DNA from: Rhodospirillaceae bacterium
Lineage (GTDB): Bacteria; Pseudomonadota; Alphaproteobacteria; DSM-16000; Inquilinaceae
Direction: 5' to 3'
Assembly: GCA_020425485.1 (NCBI GenBank)
Contig: JAGQRL010000146.1
Span: forward strand, 1 to 9,981
Length of the DNA: 9,981 nucleotides
Shown: one piece after another, positions 6,812 to 9,981 of the stretch
Layout of the letters: every line of letters begins with the position of its first letter
Position numbering within the stretch: position 1 is the first letter of the stretch
Translations under genes and position numbers: made by a program
The notes under the pieces: generated by a model
The model's input: only the letters and a program-made list of their open reading frames with translations
Told to the model about the DNA's origin: nothing
Databases searched by the model: none

Positions 6812-7332
6812 GTCCTGTCCCGCTCCTGGAGCTGATGGCGGCAATACTGGGTTACCAGCGCCCCGCACACAGCCCCCAGCGGCAGCGTGGTCATGCCGGT
6901 GAGCAGCACCGAAGCCCCCAGGGAAACGACGCCGTACCCCAGGGCATCGAGCATCGTCACGCTGGTCCCGGCCTGGTGCAGCGGTGGGCGGTCGAACGCC
7001 GCGGCATAGGCCACGAAGGTGCCAAGACCGATCGCCACATGGCCCATCAGCGCCGTGGCCAGCCCCGCCAGAACGCCCCGGCCGATGGGAAAGCGGCCGC
7101 GCCGGGGCACGATGGCGCCCCACAGCCAGGGGGCCGCCAGGGCGGCGCCGATGCAGGCACAGGTGGGCAGGTACCAGCGGAACATGCCGAGCAGATGGGC
7201 GCCACTCGTCCGGTCCATCACCAGAGCGGCGGTGCTGCCGACCCCAAGCGCGGTGATGGCGGCCCAGCGCCGGCCGATGCGCACCAGCCGGGCATAGGCG
7301 GAGAGGGCCGGCGCCGCACTGTCTTCTGTCAT
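6808..7332 (-). CDS. memB: single-unit membrane protein of the same family
   Basis: 174 residues, function unknown. One unit: YARLVRIGRRWAA at 13-25, LAAPWLWG at 65-72, PRRGRFPIGRG at 76-86, LPLGAVCGALV at 150-160, and a tail with Cys164 in YCRHQLQER. Hydrophobic segments lie at about 23-40, 52-72, 86-112 and 132-162. The N-terminal edge resembles memA (RLVR-x-GRR) and the second units of memD and memE (GR-W-A). Extra cysteines at 58, 60 and 156 are not shared. ATG 7330-7332 is preceded by no clear ribosome site. Its end overlaps memC by four bases. The 97-bp gap to memA holds no convincing promoter. Confidence 0.82.
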   Translation of the reverse strand: MTEDSAAPALSAYARLVRIGRRWAAITALGVGSTAALVMDRTSGAHLLGMFRWYLPTCACIGAALAAPWLWGAIVPRRGRFPIGRGVLAGLATALMGHVAIGLGTFVAYAAAFDRPPLHQAGTSVTMLDALGYGVVSLGASVLLTGMTTLPLGAVCGALVTQYCRHQLQERDRT

Positions 7333-7429
7333 CGACGGCCAAAGTCGCAGTGGCTGCAGTGCCGGTCAGCCTAGCAGACCTGCCGCGGATCCCGGTATGG
7401 GCTTGCGGGGTGCCGGGGGCGACCGCCGG

Positions 7430-7930
7430 TCATCGCCGCGCCCTGGCGCGACAGTGCAGCGTCACCAGCAGGGCGTAGAGTGCTCCCAGCGGCAGGGTGA
7501 TGGACCAGCCGATGGCGAGGGACAGAACCACGGTCCCGCCGGCCATGGCCGCATCGTATGCAATCGGGGTTTGCGCCGGCGATGCCGACCGGCTGACCAG
7601 GCTGGGGTCCAGCAGGAACACGGCGTAGGCCGCGATACCGAGCCCGATATGGGCCAGCAGTGCCGTGAGCACGCCCGACAGCGTGCCAAGCCCGATGCGG
7701 AAGCGCCCCCCGCCGGGGGCCAGGAGGCCCCACAGGAGCGGCGCCGCCACGGCGGAAACAAGACAGGCGGCGACCGGCAGAACCCAGTTGAACGGACTGT
7801 CCAGGATCATCCCGAACAGCCCGTAGATCGCCCCGAAGCTGGCGGCACTGGCCAGGCCCCCGCCCAGAGCCGCCAACCGGCGCCCGCGGCGCACCAGGCG
7901 CCCATAGGCATCGGATGGCGGCACCCCCAT
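7430..7930 (-). CDS. memA: single-unit membrane protein directly downstream of gatA
   Basis: 166 residues, function unknown. One unit: YGRLVRRGRRLAA at 9-21, AAPLLWG at 62-68, GGGRFRIGLG at 73-82, ITLPLGALYALLVTLHC at 144-160 and a short tail CRARARR ending the protein, with Cys160 in the conserved place. Hydrophobic segments lie at about 20-43, 48-70, 81-107 and 128-158. It aligns by eye with memB along its whole length (RLVR-x-GRR, AAP-x-LWG, GRF-x-IG-x-G, TAL-x-x-H, TLPLGA). ATG 7928-7930 is used; GTG 7931-7933 directly before it is equally possible. The gatA stop is 3-6 bp upstream, so it is very likely translated from the gatA message. Its stop overlaps a 20-codon frame that I do not accept as a gene. 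Confidence 0.85.
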   Translation of the reverse strand: MGVPPSDAYGRLVRRGRRLAALGGGLASAASFGAIYGLFGMILDSPFNWVLPVAACLVSAVAAPLLWGLLAPGGGRFRIGLGTLSGVLTALLAHIGLGIAAYAVFLLDPSLVSRSASPAQTPIAYDAAMAGGTVVLSLAIGWSITLPLGALYALLVTLHCRARARR

Positions 7931-7936
7931 CACGCT

Positions 7937-9415
7937 CTACCGGCGCATGTTGAACGGCGGGGCCAGCTTGAACTGCGCGGCGTCCTCGATCGCCTGGGCG
8001 ACGCGCAGCAGCGTTCCTTCATCGAACGGCCGGCCCAGCACCTGCAAGCCGAGCGGCAGCCCCTGGTGGTCCAGCCCCGCCGGCACGCTGATCCCCGGCA
8101 GCCCGGCCATGTTGGCGGTCACCGTGAAGATGTCGTTCAGGTACATGGTCACCGGATCGTCCGGCACGTTGTCGAGGCCGAAGGCGCCGCTGGGGGCGGT
8201 CGGCGTCAGCACCGCATCGAAGGTTTCGAACACCTGGTCGAAGTCGCGGCGGATCAGGCTGCGCACCTGCTGGGCCTTGCGGTAGTAGGCATCGTAGTAG
8301 CCGGCCGACAGCACATAGGTGCCGATGAGGATGCGCCGCCGCACCTCCGCCCCGAAGCCGGCGCCGCGGGTGTTCTCATACATCTCGATGATCGACTTGC
8401 CGTCGACGCGCAGGCCGTAGCGCACGCCGTCGTAGCGCGCCAGGTTGGACGACGCTTCGGCGGGGGCGACGATGTAGTAGGCCGGTAGGGCGTAGTGGGT
8501 GTGCGGCAGCGACACCTCCGCCACCTCCGCCCCGGCGGCGCGCAGCCAGTCGATGCCCTGCTGCCACAGCGCCTCGATCTCCTCCGGCATGCCGTCCACC
8601 CGGTATTCCTTGGGCACGCCGATCTTCAGGCCGCGCACGCCGTCCTTCAGCGCCGCTTCGAAGTCCGGCACCGCCAGGTCGACGCTGGTGGAGTCCTTCG
8701 GATCGAGCCCGCAGATGGAGCTGAGCAGGATGGCGCAGTCCCGCACCTTCACGCCGAAGGCGCCCGCCTGGTCGAGCGACGAGGCAAAGGCAACGATGCC
8801 CCAGCGCGAGCAGCGGCCATAGGTCGGCTTGATGCCGACCGTGCCAGTAAAGGCGGCGGGCTGACGGATCGATCCGCCCGTGTCGGTCGCGGTCGCGGCA
8901 AGGCATAGATGCGCCGCGACGGCCGCAGCCGAGCCGCCCGAGGAACCGCCGGGCACGATCTTCGCGTCGCTGCCTTTACGGCGCCACGGCGACACGACCG
9001 GACCATAGGCGCTCGTCTCGTTCGAAGAGCCCATTGCGAATTCGTCGAGATTGAGCTTGCCGAGCATGACGGCGCCGTCGCGCCACAACTGGCTGGTGAC
9101 GGTGGATTCGTAATGCGGTTTGAAGCCTTCGAGAATGCGGCTCGCCGCCGTCGTCTCGACGCCATTGGTGCAATAGAGATCCTTGATGCCGAGCGGCAGG
9201 CCTTCCAGCGGTCGCGCCTCGCCCTTGGCCAGACGCGCATCGCTCTCGGCGGCGGCGGCGAGCGCCTTCTCCGGCGTCTCTTTCAGATAGGCGTTGAGCG
9301 CGCGCGCTTTCTCGACCGCATCGACATGCGCGCGGGTGAGTTCGGTCGCGGTGAACTTCTTGGCGTTGAGGCCGTCGCGCGCGGCGGCGAGCGAAAGACG
9401 GGTGAGTTCGGTCAT
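7937..9415 (-). CDS. gatA: Asp-tRNA(Asn)/Glu-tRNA(Gln) amidotransferase subunit A
   Basis: GatA, 492 residues, full length. It is the glutaminase of GatCAB: an amidase-signature enzyme that releases ammonia from glutamine for transfer by GatB. The Ser-cisSer-Lys triad is visible: Lys77 in GIKD, Ser157 in GGSSGGS and Ser181 in DTGGSIRQPA, with the usual 24-residue spacing between the serines. The five or so extra residues before VPGG are common in alphaproteobacteria. ATG 9413-9415 follows the gatC stop by three bases, with GGAG at the end of gatC as ribosome site. Odd: codon use changes sharply near codons 213-222 (8750-8780). Up to there leucine is 13 CTC to 4 CTG and valine 8 GTC to 2 GTG; after it leucine is 5 CTC to 20 CTG and valine 4 GTC to 19 GTG. 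The protein stays in frame and intact, so this is recombination or a wrong join, not decay. Confidence 0.96.
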   Translation of the reverse strand: MTELTRLSLAAARDGLNAKKFTATELTRAHVDAVEKARALNAYLKETPEKALAAAAESDARLAKGEARPLEGLPLGIKDLYCTNGVETTAASRILEGFKPHYESTVTSQLWRDGAVMLGKLNLDEFAMGSSNETSAYGPVVSPWRRKGSDAKIVPGGSSGGSAAAVAAHLCLAATATDTGGSIRQPAAFTGTVGIKPTYGRCSRWGIVAFASSLDQAGAFGVKVRDCAILLSSICGLDPKDSTSVDLAVPDFEAALKDGVRGLKIGVPKEYRVDGMPEEIEALWQQGIDWLRAAGAEVAEVSLPHTHYALPAYYIVAPAEASSNLARYDGVRYGLRVDGKSIIEMYENTRGAGFGAEVRRRILIGTYVLSAGYYDAYYRKAQQVRSLIRRDFDQVFETFDAVLTPTAPSGAFGLDNVPDDPVTMYLNDIFTVTANMAGLPGISVPAGLDHQGLPLGLQVLGRPFDEGTLLRVAQAIEDAAQFKLAPPFNMRR

Positions 9416-9418
9416 CGC

Positions 9419-9706
9419 TTACTCCACCACCTTCGGCACGACGAAGAAACTGTCTTCGCGCTCGGGCGCGTTCGCCACGACATCGGCAGCGATGAATCCG
9501 TCGGTCACCTCGTCCTGGCGCATGCGCAGATGCATCGGCAGCACCGAGGTCATCGGCTCCACGCCCTCGACGTCGACCGCGGAGAGCGCCTCGACGAAGG
9601 ACAGAATGGCGTTGATCTCGCCCTGCAGATGCTCGACTTCCTTGTCCTCGACCGCAACGCGCGCGAGATGCGCGATGCGGCGGACGGTGGCCTGATCGAC
9701 CGACAT
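9419..9706 (-). CDS. gatC: Asp-tRNA(Asn)/Glu-tRNA(Gln) amidotransferase subunit C
   Basis: GatC, 95 residues, the usual length. It is the small subunit that wraps the GatA-GatB interface and stabilises the complex. Visible features: ATVRRIAHLARVAV near the N-terminus (about 6-19), the helix with INAILSFVEAL, VDVEGVEPMTSV (about 45-56), VTDG, and the C-terminal ANAPEREDSFFVVPKVVE, the classic ending that threads into GatA. ATG 9704-9706 is chosen over longer frames because the family starts here and a GGAG lies six bases upstream. Codon use (GTC, CAT) is like the 5' part of gatA and unlike the rest of the window. The wording of the protein resembles Hyphomicrobiales GatC. It should head the operon. 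Confidence 0.96.
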   Translation of the reverse strand: MSVDQATVRRIAHLARVAVEDKEVEHLQGEINAILSFVEALSAVDVEGVEPMTSVLPMHLRMRQDEVTDGFIAADVVANAPEREDSFFVVPKVVE

Positions 9707-9766
9707 TTGAGGCTCCGGACTGGCGTCCTCGCTCGCAAAGAGCGGGACGGAGAATTGGTTGCGCGC

Positions 9767-9796
9767 CCTATAGCATTTGCGGCTTTTGCAGCGCAA
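9767..9796 (-). promoter_or_regulatory. Possible promoter of gatC-gatA
   Basis: On the minus strand TTGCGC (9791-9796) and TATAGG (9767-9772) are separated by 18 bases, about 60 bp before the gatC start. A six-base inverted repeat, TTTGCG (9776-9781) and CGCAAA (9792-9797), overlaps the -35 and spacer and could be an operator. Both are moderate matches only. Confidence 0.35.
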
Positions 9797-9803
9797 ACCC
9801 GCG

Positions 9804-9980
9804 TCAGCCCGCCTGCAGCCGCTCCCGGAAAAACGCGATCACCCGCGCTTCCGCCTGTTTGGTCGGGCCTTCCGGGTCCGCGTCGTTCAAATGCACGGTC
9901 AGCACCTAATGCGGGTAAGTCGTAGCCTCCGGATTGGCCGCGAGATCGTCGATCTCGATCGCCTCGAAAGCTTCGCCGAA
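9804..9980 (-). pseudogene. 3' end of an upstream gene with an in-frame amber codon, possibly alpha/beta hydrolase
   Basis: A coding-like frame enters from the right edge, reads 24 residues (FGEAFEAIEIDDLA, then a run ending in TYPH), meets TAG at 9906-9908, and continues 33 residues in the same frame (VLTVHLNDADPEGP, then a helix ending FFRERLQAG) to TGA at 9804-9806. Composition and codon use match on both sides of the TAG, which suggests one gene broken by a point change or a sequencing error. The last segment looks like the final strand and helix of an alpha/beta (dienelactone-type) hydrolase, but this is only an impression. The alternative is that the gene truly ends at 9906 and the rest is chance. 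The rest of the gene is outside the window. Confidence 0.4.
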
Positions 9981-9981
9981 T

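Noticed and set aside
7371..7433. 20-codon frame overlapping the memA stop as ATGA
   Set aside because: Pro/Arg-rich and unlike any peptide I know, and it ends in the gap before memB. The overlap alone is weak evidence.

Overview
This window reads as alphaproteobacterial chromosome. It is GC-rich, and every gene I can support lies on the minus strand. Reading in the direction of transcription (right to left) the order is: the end of an interrupted upstream gene (9804-9980), gatC (9419-9706), gatA (7937-9415), five related small membrane-protein genes (memA to memE here, 3703-7930), a DMT/EamA-family transporter (2632-3573), gatB (1043-2500), a small orphan gene of lower GC (771-995), and the first half of a PLP-dependent Cys/Met-metabolism enzyme (1-661). 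The GatB and GatA sequences and the codon use of the left part look like Rhodospirillales. This is a judgement from memory of these families, not a search.

Core function: GatA, GatB and GatC form the amidotransferase that turns Glu-tRNA(Gln) and/or Asp-tRNA(Asn) into Gln-tRNA or Asn-tRNA. In many alphaproteobacteria gatC, gatA and gatB are close together. Here about 5.4 kb separates gatA from gatB, holding the five membrane genes and the transporter. Gaps are short: 3 bp between gatC and gatA, about 6 bp between gatA and memA, and an ATGA overlap between memB and memC. Co-transcription of at least the first part is therefore likely.

The most unusual content is the membrane array. The five genes carry seven copies of one unit of about 120-160 residues. 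Each unit has about four hydrophobic segments, an Arg-rich N-terminal edge (RR-x-A or GR-x-A), an LAPR-W-like motif, a GR-x-x-x-x-RG-like loop, and a Cys/Arg-rich juxtamembrane tail (CRAR, CQRR or similar). memD and memE are fused two-unit proteins; memA, memB and memC are single units. I do not recognise the family and assign no function.

A second notable signal is a sharp change in codon use inside gatA, near 8750-8780. The 5' part of gatA and gatC favour CTC, GTC and CAT; the 3' part of gatA favours CTG, GTG and CAC. The right-hand segment looks like Hyphomicrobiales (Rhizobiales). Either the operon is a natural recombinant, or the contig is joined wrongly at a conserved stretch of gatA. 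The membrane array, transporter, gatB and the left end all lie on one side of this join. No gene-free stretch exceeds 300 bases, and I see no tRNA, rRNA, CRISPR or insertion sequence.
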